A stretch of DNA of 64,000 nucleotides from Thermotoga caldifontis AZM44c09 (GCF_000828655.1 NZ_AP014509.1:806001-870000), one strand, 5' to 3'. Counted from the first letter of the stretch, positions 1 through 10,741 are shown. Program-made: numbers and translations. Notes: generated from the letters alone by a model not told the origin.

Positions 1-777
1 CCGACGTTGAAGGTCAGGGTTGACAACGAAACAGGTCAGATTATACTTTCTGGCATGGGTGAGTTACACCTGGAGATCGTGACTGACAGGTTGAAGAGAG
101 AATTCAACGTGAACGTGAGAGTTGGCAAACCCCAGGTTTCTTACAGAGAGACTATCACCAGAGCCGGAATTGGTGAGGGCAAGTACATAAGACAGACGGG
201 TGGTAGAGGGCAGTACGGACATGTCGTGGTCAGGTTCGAGCCCATTCCGTACGAAGCTGGTAAACATTTCGAATTCGTCAACAACATAGTTGGTGGTACA
301 ATACCGAAAGAGTACATACCAGCGATAGAACAGGGCATACGCGAAGCCATGGAAATGGGTTATGTGGCCGGTTATCCAATGATCGGAGTAAGGGCCATAC
401 TCATTGATGGCTCGTATCATGAAGTAGACTCTTCGGAAATCGCTTTCAAAGTTGCGGCGAGTCTCGCCTTCAAGAATGCCATGAAAGAATGTGAACCTGT
501 CTTGCTGGAACCGGTCATGCGCTTGGAAATAATCACACCCGAAGAGTATCTGGGTTCCATCATAGCCGATTTGAGTTCTCGTAGAGCCAGCGTACACGGT
601 CTCGAGACGAGAGGCAACACCAAGATCATAAAGGCAACGGCACCGATGTCCGAACTGTTCGGCTACGCGACAGTTTTGAGATCCCTGAGTCAGGGTAGGG
701 CGGTCTACACTGCTCAATTTTCACACTACGAGAAGATACCAGATAGGATCCTCGAGAAGCTTTTGAAGGCTGTTTAA
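1..777 (+). CDS. fusA: Elongation factor G, C-terminal part (5' truncated by window edge)
   Basis: This is the last ~258 codons of EF-G, the GTPase that drives ribosomal translocation. The reading frame is open from base 1 (Pro-Thr-Leu-Lys-Val) with no start codon, so the gene begins outside the window. The visible part covers the end of domain III (GMGELHLEI near the start), domain IV ([10 protein letters not shown], then the GGRGQYGHV segment) and domain V (EPVMRLEI, then [14 protein letters not shown]). The GTPase domain is not seen. It is followed 20 bases later by tuf, the usual str-operon order. Identification is certain at family level. Confidence 0.97.
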   Translation, partial: PTLKVRVDNETGQIILSGMGELHLEIVTDRLKREFNVNVRVGKPQVSYRETITRAGIGEGKYIRQTGGRGQYGHVVVRFEPIPYEAGKHFEFVNNIVGGTIPKEYIPAIEQGIREAMEMGYVAGYPMIGVRAILIDGSYHEVDSSEIAFKVAASLAFKNAMKECEPVLLEPVMRLEIITPEEYLGSIIADLSSRRASVHGLETRGNTKIIKATAPMSELFGYATVLRSLSQGRAVYTAQFSHYEKIPDRILEKLLKAV

Positions 778-797
778 AGGTGAAGGAGGGAGTTTGA

Positions 798-1997
798 ATG
801 GCTAAGGAAAAATTTGTGAGAACCAAGCCACACGTCAACGTCGGTACCATAGGCCATATTGACCACGGTAAAACCACACTCACAGCAGCGATCACTAAGT
901 ATTTGTCTTTCAAGGGTCTGGCAACCTATGTGCCGTACGACCAGATCGATAAGGCGCCTGAAGAAAAGGCCAGAGGAATAACGATCAACATCACTCACGT
1001 GGAATACCAGACGGAAAAGAGGCACTATGCACATATCGATTGTCCCGGACACGCTGACTACATAAAGAACATGATCACCGGTGCCGCACAGATGGATGGA
1101 GCCATCCTCGTCGTTGCCGCGACGGATGGACCCATGCCACAGACACGTGAACACGTCCTGTTGGCAAGGCAAGTGAACGTGCCTTACATGGTGGTCTTCT
1201 TGAACAAAGTCGACGCTGTCGATGATCCTGAACTGATCGATCTCGTCGAAATGGAGGTCAGAGAACTGCTGACCAAGTACGAGTTCCCTGGCGATGAGGT
1301 TCCAGTCATCAGAGGTTCCGCTCTGAAAGCACTCGAAGCCAACGATCCAAACGATCCGGCTTACAAAGCCATACAGGAACTGCTCGATGCCTTGGACAAC
1401 TACATTCCCGAGCCCGTCCGCGAGGTCGACAAGCCGTTCTTGATGGCAATAGAGGACGTTTTCTCCATCACTGGAAGAGGTACAGTTGTCACTGGAAGAA
1501 TCGAGCGCGGACGTATCAGGCCTGGTGACGAAGTGGAAATCATTGGTATGAGCTACGAAATAAAGAAGACGGTTGTGACGAGCGTTGAAATGTTCAGAAA
1601 AGAACTCGAAGAAGGAATCGCAGGAGACAACGTTGGATGCTTGTTGAGGGGTATTGACAAGGACGAAGTAGAACGCGGGCAGGTTCTTGCGGCTCCTGGT
1701 ACAATAACGCCTCATACAACGTTCAAAGCAAACGTGTACGTTTTGAAGAAAGAAGAAGGTGGAAGGCACACACCGTTCATGAAGGGTTACAGACCACAGT
1801 TCTACATTAGGACAGCGGATGTCACGGGTGAGATCGTCGAGCTTGGCAACAACGCGGAAATGGTCATGCCCGGTGACAACGCGATTTTGACGATAAAACT
1901 GATCTACCCGGTCGCGATTGAAAAAGGTATGCGCTTCGCTATAAGAGAAGGCGGTAAAACAGTTGGAGCAGGTGTTGTCGCAGAGATCATAGAGTGA
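798..1997 (+). CDS. tuf: Elongation factor Tu
   Basis: EF-Tu carries aminoacyl-tRNA to the ribosome as a GTP complex. At 399 residues it has normal length. Visible G motifs are GHIDHGKTT (residues ~18-26), DCPGHADY in switch II, and NKVD with SALKAL for guanine recognition. Domains II and III follow ([27 protein letters not shown]). The ATG is preceded by GAAGGAGGGAG. Only one tuf copy lies in this window. A GC-rich hairpin follows the stop before rpsJ. Confidence 0.98.
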   Translation: MAKEKFVRTKPHVNVGTIGHIDHGKTTLTAAITKYLSFKGLATYVPYDQIDKAPEEKARGITINITHVEYQTEKRHYAHIDCPGHADYIKNMITGAAQMDGAILVVAATDGPMPQTREHVLLARQVNVPYMVVFLNKVDAVDDPELIDLVEMEVRELLTKYEFPGDEVPVIRGSALKALEANDPNDPAYKAIQELLDALDNYIPEPVREVDKPFLMAIEDVFSITGRGTVVTGRIERGRIRPGDEVEIIGMSYEIKKTVVTSVEMFRKELEEGIAGDNVGCLLRGIDKDEVERGQVLAAPGTITPHTTFKANVYVLKKEEGGRHTPFMKGYRPQFYIRTADVTGEIVELGNNAEMVMPGDNAILTIKLIYPVAIEKGMRFAIREGGKTVGAGVVAEIIE

Positions 1998-2003
1998 TCC
2001 TGA

Positions 2004-2027
2004 GTGGGGGCTCAGCCCCCACCTTTT
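2004..2027 (+). terminator. GC-rich hairpin between tuf and rpsJ (weak terminator or attenuator)
   Basis: An 8-bp stem (2004-2011 with 2015-2022, GTGGGGGC/GCCCCCAC) closes a 3-base loop and is followed by C then four T. The T run is too short for an efficient intrinsic terminator. Partial termination or a processing site separating the str genes from the S10 operon is inferred. Confidence 0.5.
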
Positions 2028-2052
2028 GAGCGAAGAGGAGGGAACGAGACTC

Positions 2053-2361
2053 ATGCCAGGACAGAAGATCAGAATAAAGCTGAAAGCATATGATCACGAA
2101 ATTCTCGACGAATCTGCAAAGAAAATCGTGGAGGTTGCGAAGTCCACGAATGCGAAAATATCTGGTCCTATACCGTTACCAACGGAAAGAACCCTTTATG
2201 TTGTTCTTAGGTCTCCACACAAGCACAAGGACTCGCGTGAGCAGTTTGAAAAAAGGGTTCACAAGCGACTGATAGACATAATAGAACCGTCTCCGAAGAC
2301 GATTGACGCCCTGATGAAGATAAACCTTCCAGCAGGTGTCGATGTAGAGATCAAACTCTGA
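2053..2361 (+). CDS. rpsJ: 30S ribosomal protein S10
   Basis: S10 (102 residues) is a head protein of the 30S subunit and the NusB partner in transcription antitermination. The ATG at 2053 is chosen because it follows GAGGAGGGA at good spacing and gives the family N-terminus [19 protein letters not shown]. The frame is open upstream to a TTG at 2026, but that extension is polar, unlike S10, and would read through the ribosome-binding site. It is the first gene of the S10 operon. Confidence 0.97.
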   Translation: MPGQKIRIKLKAYDHEILDESAKKIVEVAKSTNAKISGPIPLPTERTLYVVLRSPHKHKDSREQFEKRVHKRLIDIIEPSPKTIDALMKINLPAGVDVEIKL

Positions 2362-2381
2362 ACCTTTGGAGGTGCTGAAGC

Positions 2382-3014
2382 ATGAAGATGATCATAGGGA
2401 GAAAAATTGGAATGACTCAGCTGTTCAAAGATAACGAAGTCGTTCCTGTGACCGTCATAAAGGCAGGTCCATGCTATGTCGTGCAGAAGAAAACCCCTCA
2501 ATTGGATGGTTATTGCGCGATACAACTGGGGTTCGAGGAAGTGAAGAAAGTCAACAAACCTCTCGAAGGACATTTCAAAAAGGCCAACTTGAAACCATTG
2601 CGAATCCTCAAAGAGATGAGACTCGAAAGTGAAGAGGAACTCAACAAGTACGAAATCGGACAAGTGATAAAAGTTGACATATTCCAACCCGGAGAACTGG
2701 TCGATGTGATCGGTTGGACCAAAGGTAGAGGCTTTGCGGGTGCTGTGAAGAGATGGGGATTCGCAGGAGGTCCGAAGACTCACGGATCGAAATTTCACAG
2801 GGAGTTAGGTTCATTGGGACAGCACACCGAACCGGCGAAAATTTTCAAAGGCAAAAAGATGCCGGGAAGGTACGGTAACGAAAGGGTGACCATCCATAAC
2901 CTTGAAGTTGTGAAACTCGATGTTGAAAACAACCTCATAGCGGTCAAGGGCTCTGTTCCAGGAGCGAGGGGTGGCTTGGTGCTCATCAGGAGTCCCAAGA
3001 AGACCCGAAAATGA
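2382..3014 (+). CDS. rplC: 50S ribosomal protein L3
   Basis: L3 (210 residues) binds 23S rRNA near the peptidyl-transferase centre. The family start IIGRKIGMTQLF and the central loop GRGFAGAVKRWGF...THGSKFHRELGS are visible. The Shine-Dalgarno GGAGGTG lies at 2368-2374. A second in-frame ATG two codons downstream (2388) is a possible start. Gene order rpsJ-rplC-rplD is standard. Confidence 0.97.
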   Translation: MKMIIGRKIGMTQLFKDNEVVPVTVIKAGPCYVVQKKTPQLDGYCAIQLGFEEVKKVNKPLEGHFKKANLKPLRILKEMRLESEEELNKYEIGQVIKVDIFQPGELVDVIGWTKGRGFAGAVKRWGFAGGPKTHGSKFHRELGSLGQHTEPAKIFKGKKMPGRYGNERVTIHNLEVVKLDVENNLIAVKGSVPGARGGLVLIRSPKKTRK

Positions 3015-3035
3015 AGCTGAGGAGGAATCAGATTT

Positions 3036-3710
3036 ATGGCCATCGTTGATTTGTACAACATGAAAGGACAGAAGATCGGTGTTCAGGAGTTAAAAGATGA
3101 GATATTCAATATCGAACCGCACCTCGACGTTATGTGGCGTTACATCGATTATCAGTTGTCCAGAAGGCGCGCGGGAACTGCTTCAACCAAGACTCGCGCG
3201 GAGGTCAGCGGAGGCGGGAGGAAACCTTGGCCCCAGAAGCACACGGGTAGAGCAAGACATGGATCCATCAGATCCCCTATTTGGAGGCACGGTGGAATCG
3301 CGCACGGTCCGAAGCCACGTGACTGGAGTAAAAAGTTGCCGAAAAAAATGAAGAGGTTGGCTATAAAATCGGCACTTTCCCAGCGCTTCAGGGAAGGTAA
3401 TCTCATCGTTGTGGATGATATAAAGTTCGACGAACCCAAGACTAAGAACATGCGACAACTGCTCAGTGATCTCCAGCTTACGGGAAAGAAGGTTCTGTTC
3501 GTTTTGCCATGGAAGAAGCCGGAGTATGAGAATGTGAAACTTGCCTGTCGAAATCTTGAAGATGTGAAGGCGATCATTGCTGACAATACAGGTGCTTCTC
3601 AGAAGGGTGAGGTCAGAATAGACGGTCTGAACGTTTACGATATCATCAACCACGAGAAACTCGTCCTGACAAGAGACGTGGTAATGAAGATCGAGGAGGT
3701 GCTCAAATGA
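3036..3710 (+). CDS. rplD: 50S ribosomal protein L4
   Basis: L4 (224 residues) has a globular domain plus a long basic loop lining the exit tunnel. The loop is visible at about residues 45-95 ([31 protein letters not shown]). In several bacteria L4 represses its own operon; no leader suited to that is evident here. The Shine-Dalgarno GAGGAGG is at 3019-3025. The gene ends in ATGA, overlapping rplW by 4 bases, so the two are probably translationally coupled. Confidence 0.96.
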   Translation: MAIVDLYNMKGQKIGVQELKDEIFNIEPHLDVMWRYIDYQLSRRRAGTASTKTRAEVSGGGRKPWPQKHTGRARHGSIRSPIWRHGGIAHGPKPRDWSKKLPKKMKRLAIKSALSQRFREGNLIVVDDIKFDEPKTKNMRQLLSDLQLTGKKVLFVLPWKKPEYENVKLACRNLEDVKAIIADNTGASQKGEVRIDGLNVYDIINHEKLVLTRDVVMKIEEVLK

Positions 3711-4009
3711 ATCAGCAGAAGCTCACACCCTATGATGTGATCATCCGCCCCATAGTAACAGAGAAAACCACGTCTGCGAGGGAAGACAGAAAATACGTCT
3801 TCGAGGTCAATCTCCTGGCGAACAAGAATCAGGTGAAGGATGCCGTCGAGAAGTTGTTCAACGTCAAAGTTGAAAAGGTCAACATTCTGCTTGTAAAACC
3901 GAAACCGAAACGCCGAGGCCTGTTCGAAGGCAGAACACGGCAGTGGAAGAAAGCCATCGTCACCTTGAAAGAAGGCCACACTATCAAAGAACTAGAGGTT
4001 CAACAATGA
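3707..4009 (+). CDS. rplW: 50S ribosomal protein L23
   Basis: L23 (100 residues) sits at the tunnel exit and docks trigger factor and SRP. Family features are [12 protein letters not shown] near the N-terminus, the [20 protein letters not shown] helix, and the basic segment [20 protein letters not shown]. The ATG overlaps the rplD stop (ATGA). Confidence 0.96.
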   Translation: MNQQKLTPYDVIIRPIVTEKTTSAREDRKYVFEVNLLANKNQVKDAVEKLFNVKVEKVNILLVKPKPKRRGLFEGRTRQWKKAIVTLKEGHTIKELEVQQ

Positions 4010-4022
4010 GAGGTGAATTTCT

Positions 4023-4850
4023 ATGGGTCTAAAGAAATTCAAGCCGATCACGCCAGGTCGAAGATTCATGGTTATACCGGACTTCGCCGAAATAACGAAG
4101 GAAGAACCTGAGAAATCTTTGCTCGTACCCATCAAGAAAACAGGAGGCCGCAACCATCATGGTCACACGACGGTGAGGTTCCGCGGGGGAGGTCACAAAA
4201 GAAGGTACAGGATCATCGACTTCAAGCGTGATAAGATAGGTATCCCTGCGAGAGTTGTAGCCATCGAATACGATCCTAACAGAACCGCGAGGATCGCTTT
4301 GTTGCAGTACGCTGATGGAGAAAAAAGATACATCCTCGCACCGAATGGCTTGCAGGTTGGGGACACTGTGATGTCTGGTCCCGATGCAGAAATAAAGGTT
4401 GGGAATGCTTTGCCGCTGGAAAAGATCCCACTCGGAACGATGATACACAACGTTGAGATCAGGCCGGGTTCAGGTGGAAAGATCGCGCGTTCTGCAGGTG
4501 TCGCATGCCAGTTGATGGCCAAAGAAGGCGAGTATGCTCTACTCAGAATGCCTTCCGGAGAACTTCGAAAGATTCACATAAAGTGTTATGCCACGATCGG
4601 TGTCGTTGGTAACGAAGACCACAAAAACGAAGTGGATGGTAAAGCTGGTAGAGTGCGCTGGAAAGGTAGAAGGCCACACGTCAGAGGCATGGTCATGAAC
4701 CCTGTAGACCACCCGATGGGTGGAGGTGAAGGTAGAGGTAAGGGTCAGCACCCCGTGACACCGTGGGGAGTGCCGTGCAAAGGATACAAGACCAGAAGAG
4801 GCAGAAGGCCATCGGACAGATTCATCGTTCGCAGACGCAACGAAGTCTGA
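4023..4850 (+). CDS. rplB: 50S ribosomal protein L2
   Basis: L2 (275 residues) is needed for subunit joining and peptidyl transfer. The sequence shows the N-terminal [13 protein letters not shown], the RNA-binding core ([19 protein letters not shown]), and the C-terminal segment around [18 protein letters not shown] that carries the conserved histidine near the peptidyl-transferase centre. It lies 13 bases after rplW, with AGAGGTGAA before the ATG. Confidence 0.98.
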   Translation: MGLKKFKPITPGRRFMVIPDFAEITKEEPEKSLLVPIKKTGGRNHHGHTTVRFRGGGHKRRYRIIDFKRDKIGIPARVVAIEYDPNRTARIALLQYADGEKRYILAPNGLQVGDTVMSGPDAEIKVGNALPLEKIPLGTMIHNVEIRPGSGGKIARSAGVACQLMAKEGEYALLRMPSGELRKIHIKCYATIGVVGNEDHKNEVDGKAGRVRWKGRRPHVRGMVMNPVDHPMGGGEGRGKGQHPVTPWGVPCKGYKTRRGRRPSDRFIVRRRNEV

Positions 4851-4863
4851 AGGAGGTGTTCGT

Positions 4864-5151
4864 GTGTCTCGATCTAAGAAGAAGGGTCCTTACGTTGATC
4901 CAAAGCTTTTGAAAAAGATCAGGATGCTGAATGAAACAGGGGAGAAAAAGATCATAAAGACTTGGAGCAGGGCTTCCACGATCGTTCCGGAAATGGTCGG
5001 CCACACGATAGCCGTTCACAATGGCTTGAAACACATCCCGATATACATTACAGAGAACATGGTCGGTCACAGACTGGGTGAGTTCGCACTCACGAGAAGG
5101 TTCGGAGGCCACGCTGATAAGAAGGCAGCTTCCAAGGGCCAGGTTAAGTGA
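4864..5151 (+). CDS. rpsS: 30S ribosomal protein S19
   Basis: S19 (95 residues) is a 30S head protein that contacts 16S rRNA with S13. The family block [18 protein letters not shown] and the later [24 protein letters not shown] and [11 protein letters not shown] are present. The start is GTG at 4864, preceded by AAGGAGGTG. The stop is adjacent to the rplV ribosome-binding site. Confidence 0.97.
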   Translation: MSRSKKKGPYVDPKLLKKIRMLNETGEKKIIKTWSRASTIVPEMVGHTIAVHNGLKHIPIYITENMVGHRLGEFALTRRFGGHADKKAASKGQVK

Positions 5152-5165
5152 GGAGGGAACAACGC

Positions 5166-5573
5166 ATGAATACTCAGAGTCAGATCAGAAGGCCAAAAAG
5201 ATCTGTCCAGCACAGACAGAAACAGGAAAGCGAAACGAAAGAAGCACGTGCTGTTGCCCGCTACGTTAGACTGTCGCCCAGAAAGGCCCGGTGTGTTGTG
5301 AACGCTATCAGAGGCAAGAGTGTGGATGAAGCGTTCCAGATTCTACAGATGTCTCCAAAAAAAGCCGCACGCATTGTCGAAAAGGTCCTGGCGTCAGCTG
5401 TGGCCAACGCTGAGAACAATGCGAAACTCAGCAGAGAAAGTCTCTACGTTTCGCATTGCGTCGTTGACGATGGCCCAAGGATGAAGAGGATCTGGATACG
5501 TGGTAGAGGAAGAGCGGATATAATACAGAGGCGAATGTGCCATATCACTGTAGTAGTGAAGAGCAAAGACTGA
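5166..5573 (+). CDS. rplV: 50S ribosomal protein L22
   Basis: L22 (135 residues from this ATG) has a beta-hairpin in the exit tunnel. [35 protein letters not shown] analogues and the C-terminal [21 protein letters not shown] are seen. The frame is open from a GTG at 5148, but that codon abuts the Shine-Dalgarno GAGGAGGGA; the ATG at 5166 has correct spacing. The N-terminus is basic and glutamine-rich, as expected for an rRNA-binding extension. Confidence 0.95.
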   Translation: MNTQSQIRRPKRSVQHRQKQESETKEARAVARYVRLSPRKARCVVNAIRGKSVDEAFQILQMSPKKAARIVEKVLASAVANAENNAKLSRESLYVSHCVVDDGPRMKRIWIRGRGRADIIQRRMCHITVVVKSKD

Positions 5574-5592
5574 TATCTGGAGAGGTGATACG

Positions 5593-6222
5593 GTGGGTCA
5601 GAAAGCACATCCAAGAGGATTCAGACTGGGGATGACTTCAGAATGGCAAGCAAGATGGTTCAACGAGAAGAACTATGCGTTGTGGCTTAAAGAGGACGAA
5701 GAAATACGCAAGCTGATCAAGGCAACTTACAATCAAGCCGGCATAAGCGAAGTTTTCATAGAGAGGCCTGACAACGAGACTGTGACCGTGATTATTAAGA
5801 CCGCAAGGCCTGGCGTCATAATAGGAAAGAAGGGTGCCGAGATCGGCAAATTGAGGGAAGAGCTGGAAAAGAAGTTGAACAGACGCGTAATTGTGAATGT
5901 GGAAGAAATAAAAACGCCCGAGCTTGATGCACAGCTTGTCGCTGAAAGTATCGCAACAAGGATAGAGAAAAGAGCTTCGCACAAGCGTGCGATGAAGAGG
6001 GCCATTTCGGACGCCATCAGAAAAGGCGCTTTGGGAATAAAAACGATGGTTTCGGGGCGCTTAGCTGGGGCAGAGATCGCAAGGCGTGAGTGGTACCTCA
6101 GAGGAAGGTTGCCTCTCCAAAAGATTAAAGCAATCATAGATTATGGAACGGCGAGGGCCGAGACGAAATACGGTACGATCGGCGTCAAAGTCTGGATTTA
6201 CAAGGGTGATGCACAGATTTGA
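5593..6222 (+). CDS. rpsC: 30S ribosomal protein S3
   Basis: S3 (209 residues) helps form the mRNA entry tunnel. It starts at GTG with the family [14 protein letters not shown], contains a KH domain with the GXXG loop in [18 protein letters not shown], and a C-terminal domain ([21 protein letters not shown]). The Shine-Dalgarno is GGAGAGGTGA. Confidence 0.97.
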   Translation: MGQKAHPRGFRLGMTSEWQARWFNEKNYALWLKEDEEIRKLIKATYNQAGISEVFIERPDNETVTVIIKTARPGVIIGKKGAEIGKLREELEKKLNRRVIVNVEEIKTPELDAQLVAESIATRIEKRASHKRAMKRAISDAIRKGALGIKTMVSGRLAGAEIARREWYLRGRLPLQKIKAIIDYGTARAETKYGTIGVKVWIYKGDAQI

Positions 6223-6240
6223 AACAGGGAGGGAAAGAAG

Positions 6241-6669
6241 ATGTTGATGCCCAAAAGGGTCAAATACAGAAAGCAACAACGAGGCCGGCTCAAAGGTGAT
6301 GCGAAAGGCGGAACAACTGTCGCTTTTGGTGAATGGGGTTTGAAGGCACTCGCTCCTTCGTGGCTCACTGCTCAGCAGATAGAGGCTGGCAGGATCGCAA
6401 TCATGAGGGTTTTGAAAAAAGGTGGAAAACTCTGGATCAGAGTTTTCCCGGACAAGCCTTACACGAAAAAACCAGCCGAGTCCAGGATGGGTAAAGGAAA
6501 AGGTAACGTTGAAGGCTGGGTTTGCCCGGTCAAGCCTGGAAAAATCATATACGAGATCGCCGGTGTGGATGAGCAAACGGCCAGGGAAGCCCTCGAATAC
6601 GCTGCGTCCAAGTTACCGATACCTACCAAGATAGTTTCCAGGACCTCCTTCGGGGGTGAAGCAGTATGA
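6241..6669 (+). CDS. rplP: 50S ribosomal protein L16
   Basis: L16 (142 residues) lies near the A site of 23S rRNA. Family features are [14 protein letters not shown] at the N-terminus, [23 protein letters not shown], and the [22 protein letters not shown] loop. ATG codons at 6241 and 6247 are both possible; the second gives the more usual MPKRVKY start. The stop overlaps rpmC by 4 bases. Confidence 0.97.
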   Translation: MLMPKRVKYRKQQRGRLKGDAKGGTTVAFGEWGLKALAPSWLTAQQIEAGRIAIMRVLKKGGKLWIRVFPDKPYTKKPAESRMGKGKGNVEGWVCPVKPGKIIYEIAGVDEQTAREALEYAASKLPIPTKIVSRTSFGGEAV

Positions 6670-6866
6670 AAGTGGCAGAAATCAGAAACTACAGCGACGA
6701 AGAATTGAAAAAGCTCTTGGAAGAAAAGAAGAGGCAGCTCATGGAGTTGAGATTTCAGCACGCGATGGGCCAGCTGAGAAACACTTCTCTAATTGAAGAG
6801 ACCAAAAGAGACATAGCGAGGATCAAGACAATACTCCGTGAACGAGAGCTCGGAATAAGGAGGTAA
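6666..6866 (+). CDS. rpmC: 50S ribosomal protein L29
   Basis: L29 (66 residues) is a small two-helix protein near the tunnel exit. The charged helix ([20 protein letters not shown]) and the family turn around [22 protein letters not shown] are visible. Its ATG overlaps the rplP stop (ATGA). It is followed 6 bases later by rpsQ. Confidence 0.95.
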   Translation: MKVAEIRNYSDEELKKLLEEKKRQLMELRFQHAMGQLRNTSLIEETKRDIARIKTILRERELGIRR

Positions 6867-6872
6867 TGAACG

Positions 6873-7160
6873 ATGCCGAGAAAACGTTTGATAGGTGTTG
6901 TGGTCAGTGACAAGATGGATAAAACCGTGGTTGTGAAGGTTACAAGGAGATTCGAACACCCCGTTTATAAGAAGCACATCGAGCGCTCGAAGAAGTACCA
7001 TGCCCATGATGAGCGCAACGAATGCAAAGTCGGCGATGTTGTACTCATAGAGGAAACGCGACCGTTGAGTAAGACGAAAAGATGGAGAGTTGTTGAGATA
7101 CTCCAGCGAGCGTTTCAAGTTGAAAAAATGCCCGAGATTGAGGAGAGTGATCAGGCATGA
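6873..7160 (+). CDS. rpsQ: 30S ribosomal protein S17
   Basis: S17 (95 residues) is an OB-fold primary 16S-binding protein. Recognisable segments are [39 protein letters not shown] and [19 protein letters not shown]. The Shine-Dalgarno AGGAGG lies inside the rpmC end. The stop overlaps rplN (ATGA). Confidence 0.96.
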   Translation: MPRKRLIGVVVSDKMDKTVVVKVTRRFEHPVYKKHIERSKKYHAHDERNECKVGDVVLIEETRPLSKTKRWRVVEILQRAFQVEKMPEIEESDQA

Positions 7161-7525
7161 TCCAGACGGAAAGTTATCTCAACGTCGCGGACAACTCGGG
7201 TGCAAAAGTTTTGAGGGTCATAAGGGTCCTCGGAGGTCATCACAAGAAATACGGAACGGTGGGTGACATCGTTGTGTGTTCTGTCAGGGATGTCGTACCA
7301 AACACTGGCATCAAAAAAGGTGAAATCGTCAAAGCGGTGATAGTCCGAACAAAGAGGCCCATAAGGAGACCGGATGGAAGTTATATAAGGTTTGATGACA
7401 ATGCAGCGGTTCTGCTCGACAAGTTCAATGAACCCAGAGGGACACGTGTCTTCGGGCCGGTAGCCAGAGAGATTCGTGAGAAGGGTTACATGAAGATCAT
7501 ATCTCTGGCACCAGAGGTCCTCTGA
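7157..7525 (+). CDS. rplN: 50S ribosomal protein L14
   Basis: L14 (122 residues) forms part of the subunit interface and binds L19. It shows [56 protein letters not shown] and the C-terminal [23 protein letters not shown]. Its ATG overlaps the rpsQ stop. Confidence 0.98.
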   Translation: MIQTESYLNVADNSGAKVLRVIRVLGGHHKKYGTVGDIVVCSVRDVVPNTGIKKGEIVKAVIVRTKRPIRRPDGSYIRFDDNAAVLLDKFNEPRGTRVFGPVAREIREKGYMKIISLAPEVL

Positions 7526-7539
7526 GAGGTGAAAAGAAG

Positions 7540-7857
7540 ATGCGAATAAAACGAGATGATCTGGTTCAAGTCATTTCAGGTAAGGACAAGGGTAAGAGAG
7601 GAAAAGTTCTCAAAGTGATACCGAAAGAGAACAAGGTCATAGTCCAGGGAGTCAACATAGTTAAAAAGCATCAGAGGCCAATACCCCAGCTGAGGGAAGG
7701 AGGCATCATAGAAAGGGAAGCACCAATTTATGCTTGCAAGGTCATGGTTGTGTGTCCGAACTGTGACAGACCAACGCGCGTCGGCATGAAATTCCTGGAG
7801 GACGGAACAAAGGTTAGATTCTGCAAAAAATGTGGCGAGATCATCGATAAGGTGTGA
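7540..7857 (+). CDS. rplX: 50S ribosomal protein L24 with C-terminal zinc ribbon
   Basis: L24 (105 residues) initiates 50S assembly through a KOW motif ([21 protein letters not shown], residues ~6-26). The C-terminus carries a CPNC (72-75) and CKKC (95-98) pair that should bind zinc. Many bacterial L24 proteins lack this ribbon. The stop lies next to the rplE ribosome-binding site. Confidence 0.97.
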   Translation: MRIKRDDLVQVISGKDKGKRGKVLKVIPKENKVIVQGVNIVKKHQRPIPQLREGGIIEREAPIYACKVMVVCPNCDRPTRVGMKFLEDGTKVRFCKKCGEIIDKV

Positions 7858-7871
7858 GGAGGAATCCAAAA

Positions 7872-8420
7872 ATGGCACAGTATGTACCTTTGAAAGAAAA
7901 ATATGAAAAGGAAGTAGTTCCCATACTGATGAAAGAGTTTGGATACAAAAACATTCACCAGGTTCCAAGATTAGAAAAGATCGTTATAAACATGGGCATC
8001 GGTGAGGGTGCTCGAAACTCTGATCTGCTTATGAAACACATGAACGAGTTGGCGGCCATCACCGGTCAGAAGCCCGTTATTACAAAAGCCAAGAAGAGCA
8101 TCTCGAACTTCAAAATAAGAAAGGGTATGAACATAGGGCTCAAGGTAACGCTTCGTGGTTTGAGAATGTGGAACTTTCTTTACAAACTTGCCAACATAGC
8201 CCTGCCGAAAGTCAGGGACTTTCGAGGGTTGAACCCTGATTCTTTCGACGGTAGGGGTAACTACAGTTTCGGCTTGAGCGAACAATTCGTTTTCCCTGAA
8301 ATAACACCTGACCAGGCGACGAGAGTTCAGGGTATGGACATCACTATAGTCACGACGGCCAAGACCGACAGGGAAGCGAAAAGGCTTTTAGAACTGCTTG
8401 GACTGCCTTTCAGAAAGTGA
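7872..8420 (+). CDS. rplE: 50S ribosomal protein L5
   Basis: L5 (182 residues) binds 5S rRNA in the central protuberance. Family blocks are [40 protein letters not shown] and [20 protein letters not shown]. The frame opens at a GTG at 7854, but the Shine-Dalgarno GAGGAGGA fits the ATG at 7872, which gives [15 protein letters not shown]. The final codons overlap the ribosome-binding site of rpsN. Confidence 0.97.
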   Translation: MAQYVPLKEKYEKEVVPILMKEFGYKNIHQVPRLEKIVINMGIGEGARNSDLLMKHMNELAAITGQKPVITKAKKSISNFKIRKGMNIGLKVTLRGLRMWNFLYKLANIALPKVRDFRGLNPDSFDGRGNYSFGLSEQFVFPEITPDQATRVQGMDITIVTTAKTDREAKRLLELLGLPFRK

Positions 8421-8433
8421 GGAGGAGATAAGG

Positions 8434-8619
8434 ATGCCAAGAAAAGGATTGATAGAAAGATGGAAGAAACCGAAGAAATTCAAAGTTCGCGAATACACAA
8501 GGTGCGTCATGTGCGGAAGGGCCAAGTCTGTTTACAGGGAATTCGGTCTGTGCAGAGTCTGCTTCAGGAAGATGGCGCTGGAAGGTAAGCTCCCGGGTGT
8601 CAGGAAGGCAAGTTGGTGA
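8434..8619 (+). CDS. rpsZ: 30S ribosomal protein S14, zinc-binding (type Z)
   Basis: This is the short, zinc-binding S14 (61 residues). Cysteines 24, 27, 40 and 43 (CVMC and CRVC) form the metal site, and [21 protein letters not shown] is the conserved core. An upstream open extension overlaps the end of rplE out of frame; the ATG at 8434 is supported by GAGGAGATAAGG before it. Confidence 0.97.
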   Translation: MPRKGLIERWKKPKKFKVREYTRCVMCGRAKSVYREFGLCRVCFRKMALEGKLPGVRKASW

Positions 8620-8634
8620 AGAGGAGGGAGAACG

Positions 8635-9039
8635 ATGTGGAGTGATCCGATAGCCGATATGCTCACGCGAATCAGAAACGCGAACATTGTATTCAAGGAG
8701 TACGTTGATGTGCCAGCTTCGAATTTGAAGCGCGCGATCTGTGAGATACTGAAGCGTGAAGGCTTCATCCAAGATTACAAGTACATCGAAGATGGTAAAC
8801 AGGGCATCCTGAGAATACACATGAAGTACAAGGGTCTTCGGAAAAACCGTGAAAGAGTGATCCACGGGATTGTGAGGGTCTCGAAACCCGGAAGGAGAAT
8901 TTACGTTACGAAGGACGAGTTGCCAAAGGTCAAAAATGGGCTCGGCATAGCGATACTAACGACTTCGAAAGGTGTCATGACCGACAAGGAAGCCAGGGAA
9001 CTCGGAGTCGGTGGAGAAGTCATCGCCTACATCTGGTGA
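8635..9039 (+). CDS. rpsH: 30S ribosomal protein S8
   Basis: S8 (134 residues) binds the central domain of 16S rRNA and represses the spc operon in some bacteria. Visible blocks are [15 protein letters not shown] and the C-terminal [33 protein letters not shown]. The Shine-Dalgarno GAGGAGGGAG precedes the ATG. Confidence 0.98.
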   Translation: MWSDPIADMLTRIRNANIVFKEYVDVPASNLKRAICEILKREGFIQDYKYIEDGKQGILRIHMKYKGLRKNRERVIHGIVRVSKPGRRIYVTKDELPKVKNGLGIAILTTSKGVMTDKEARELGVGGEVIAYIW

Positions 9040-9052
9040 GGAGGTGAAGACC

Positions 9053-9607
9053 ATGTCCAAGCTCGCAAAGAAACCGATATCGATACCAGCCGGTGTCAAC
9101 GTTCAGTTAGAAGCGGACACGATAACAGTTAAAGGACCCAAGGGAACGTTATCACAGAAGTTATCCCCATACGTGAAGGTTGAAATAGAAGACGGCAAGA
9201 TCTGGGTTAGACAGAACGAGGAGAAATTGGTGAGGAGATCTTTCAGAAGAGTTTTGAAAATGTTCCAGGGTACCTACTGGTCGTTGATAAGGAACATGAT
9301 CGTTGGTGTGACGAGCGGCTTCGAAAAGCAACTCGAAATCATAGGGGTTGGTTACAGGGCACAGGCACAGGGAAACAAATTGACTTTGCAGGTTGGTTAC
9401 ACGCATCCGGTCGTCCTTGAGGCACCGGCAGGTGTGAGTGTTGAGACACCATCGCCGAACCTCATCGTTGTAAGGGGAGCAGACAAACAGAAAGTTGGTC
9501 AATTCGCCGCGACGATCAGATCTTACAGGGAAGTCAATGTCTACACAGGTAAGGGTATCAAGTACAAAGATGAAGTGGTGAGGAGAAAAGAAGGTAAGAA
9601 AGCATAA
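9053..9607 (+). CDS. rplF: 50S ribosomal protein L6
   Basis: L6 (184 residues) is a duplicated-fold protein near the GTPase-associated centre. The N-terminal [13 protein letters not shown], the [20 protein letters not shown] block and the C-terminal signature [21 protein letters not shown] are clear. An open extension to 9011 overlaps rpsH; the ATG at 9053 follows GAGGAGGTGAAG and matches family starts. Confidence 0.97.
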   Translation: MSKLAKKPISIPAGVNVQLEADTITVKGPKGTLSQKLSPYVKVEIEDGKIWVRQNEEKLVRRSFRRVLKMFQGTYWSLIRNMIVGVTSGFEKQLEIIGVGYRAQAQGNKLTLQVGYTHPVVLEAPAGVSVETPSPNLIVVRGADKQKVGQFAATIRSYREVNVYTGKGIKYKDEVVRRKEGKKA

Positions 9608-9621
9608 AGGGGGCATTTGAC

Positions 9622-9990
9622 GTGATAAAGAGAGAGGATCGAAACCTGAAGAGGATCAGAAGGCATCTCAGAATCAGAAAAAAGATCAAGGGTACACCAG
9701 AGAGGCCTCGTTTGGCCGTCTTCAGAAGTGAAAAGCACATCTATGCGCAAATAATTGACGATACGAAAGGTCACACACTCGTCGCAGCTTCCACACTGGA
9801 CAAAGAACTCCGTGGGAAGCTCGTAAAGACTTACAACGTTGAAGCAGCAAAAGAAGTGGGAAGACTGATAGCTCAGCGCGCACTGAGCTTGGGTATCAAA
9901 AAGGTCGTCTTCGATCGTGGTGGTTTCAAATACCACGGCAGGATCAAAGCACTGGCCGATGCGGCAAGGGAAGCGGGATTGGAATTCTGA
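9622..9990 (+). CDS. rplR: 50S ribosomal protein L18
   Basis: L18 (122 residues) binds 5S rRNA together with L5. It starts at GTG with basic [20 protein letters not shown], then [24 protein letters not shown], and ends in the family [23 protein letters not shown]. The Shine-Dalgarno AAGGGGG lies 11 bases before the start. Confidence 0.97.
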   Translation: MIKREDRNLKRIRRHLRIRKKIKGTPERPRLAVFRSEKHIYAQIIDDTKGHTLVAASTLDKELRGKLVKTYNVEAAKEVGRLIAQRALSLGIKKVVFDRGGFKYHGRIKALADAAREAGLEF

Positions 9991-10003
9991 GGAGGTGTGA
10001 AGA

Positions 10004-10543
10004 ATGGTGGATGAAATACTGGAAGAAGAAATTATAAAGAAAGAATCCGAGGAGTTTGAGGAGCGTATCATTGAGATAAGAAGAACAGCTAAGGTCACAA
10101 AAGGTGGAAAAACTCTCAGCTTCAGGGTTCTGGCTGTAGTAGGAAACAGAAAAGGTAAAGTGGGCATCGGGATAGGAAAAGCGCGAGAAGTGCCAGATGC
10201 CATGAGAAAAGCGTTGAGTGCAGCTCGTTCGTCCTTGATCGATGTTCCGATCTACAGAGGTACGATACCGCACGAGGTCACCGCAAAACAGGATGCATCT
10301 GTTGTTTTGCTCAAACCTGCCGCACCAGGTACGGGAATCATAGCTGGGTCAGTTGTGAGAGCCGTTGTCGAGCTCGCGGGCATTCAGAACGTGCTCACCA
10401 AGGCACTGGGTTCAACGAATCCAGTGAATCTGGCATTGGCCACCATAAAGGCCTTGAAGAGTCTCGTTCCGCCAGACAAAGCTGCAAAATTGAGAGATCT
10501 GAGTGTGAGTCAGGTCATTTATGGTGCGAAGAAGGGGGCTTGA
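10004..10543 (+). CDS. rpsE: 30S ribosomal protein S5
   Basis: S5 (179 residues) is needed for translational accuracy and mRNA unwinding. An acidic N-terminal helix ([19 protein letters not shown]) precedes the double-stranded-RNA-binding fold ([23 protein letters not shown]) and the [25 protein letters not shown] analogue of the S5 C-terminal domain. The Shine-Dalgarno is GAGGAGGTG. Confidence 0.97.
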   Translation: MVDEILEEEIIKKESEEFEERIIEIRRTAKVTKGGKTLSFRVLAVVGNRKGKVGIGIGKAREVPDAMRKALSAARSSLIDVPIYRGTIPHEVTAKQDASVVLLKPAAPGTGIIAGSVVRAVVELAGIQNVLTKALGSTNPVNLALATIKALKSLVPPDKAAKLRDLSVSQVIYGAKKGA

Positions 10544-10546
10544 GCT

Positions 10547-10738
10547 GTGGTGAAGCTCGTCGTGGAACTCATCAAGAGTCCAATTGGTTACAAGTACGAT
10601 CAGAGAGCAACGCTGAAGGCACTCGGACTGAGGAAACTGCACGACAGGGTGGTTAAACCAAAGACACCACAGATACTCGGTATGCTCGAGAAAGTTAGAC
10701 ACTTAGTTAAAGTTGAAGAGATTTCGGAGGAGGAATGA
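10547..10738 (+). CDS. rpmD: 50S ribosomal protein L30
   Basis: L30 (63 residues) has the usual [29 protein letters not shown] fold and a conserved [27 protein letters not shown] segment. It starts at one of two tandem GTG codons (10547 or 10550), four bases after rpsE, with AAGGGGGCT as the probable ribosome-binding site. Confidence 0.95.
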   Translation: MVKLVVELIKSPIGYKYDQRATLKALGLRKLHDRVVKPKTPQILGMLEKVRHLVKVEEISEEE

Positions 10739-10741
10739 AAC

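Noticed and set aside
774-2054. A 426-codon open frame antisense to tuf
   Set aside because: It mirrors tuf codon bias, has no recognisable domain or ribosome-binding site, and tuf is certain.
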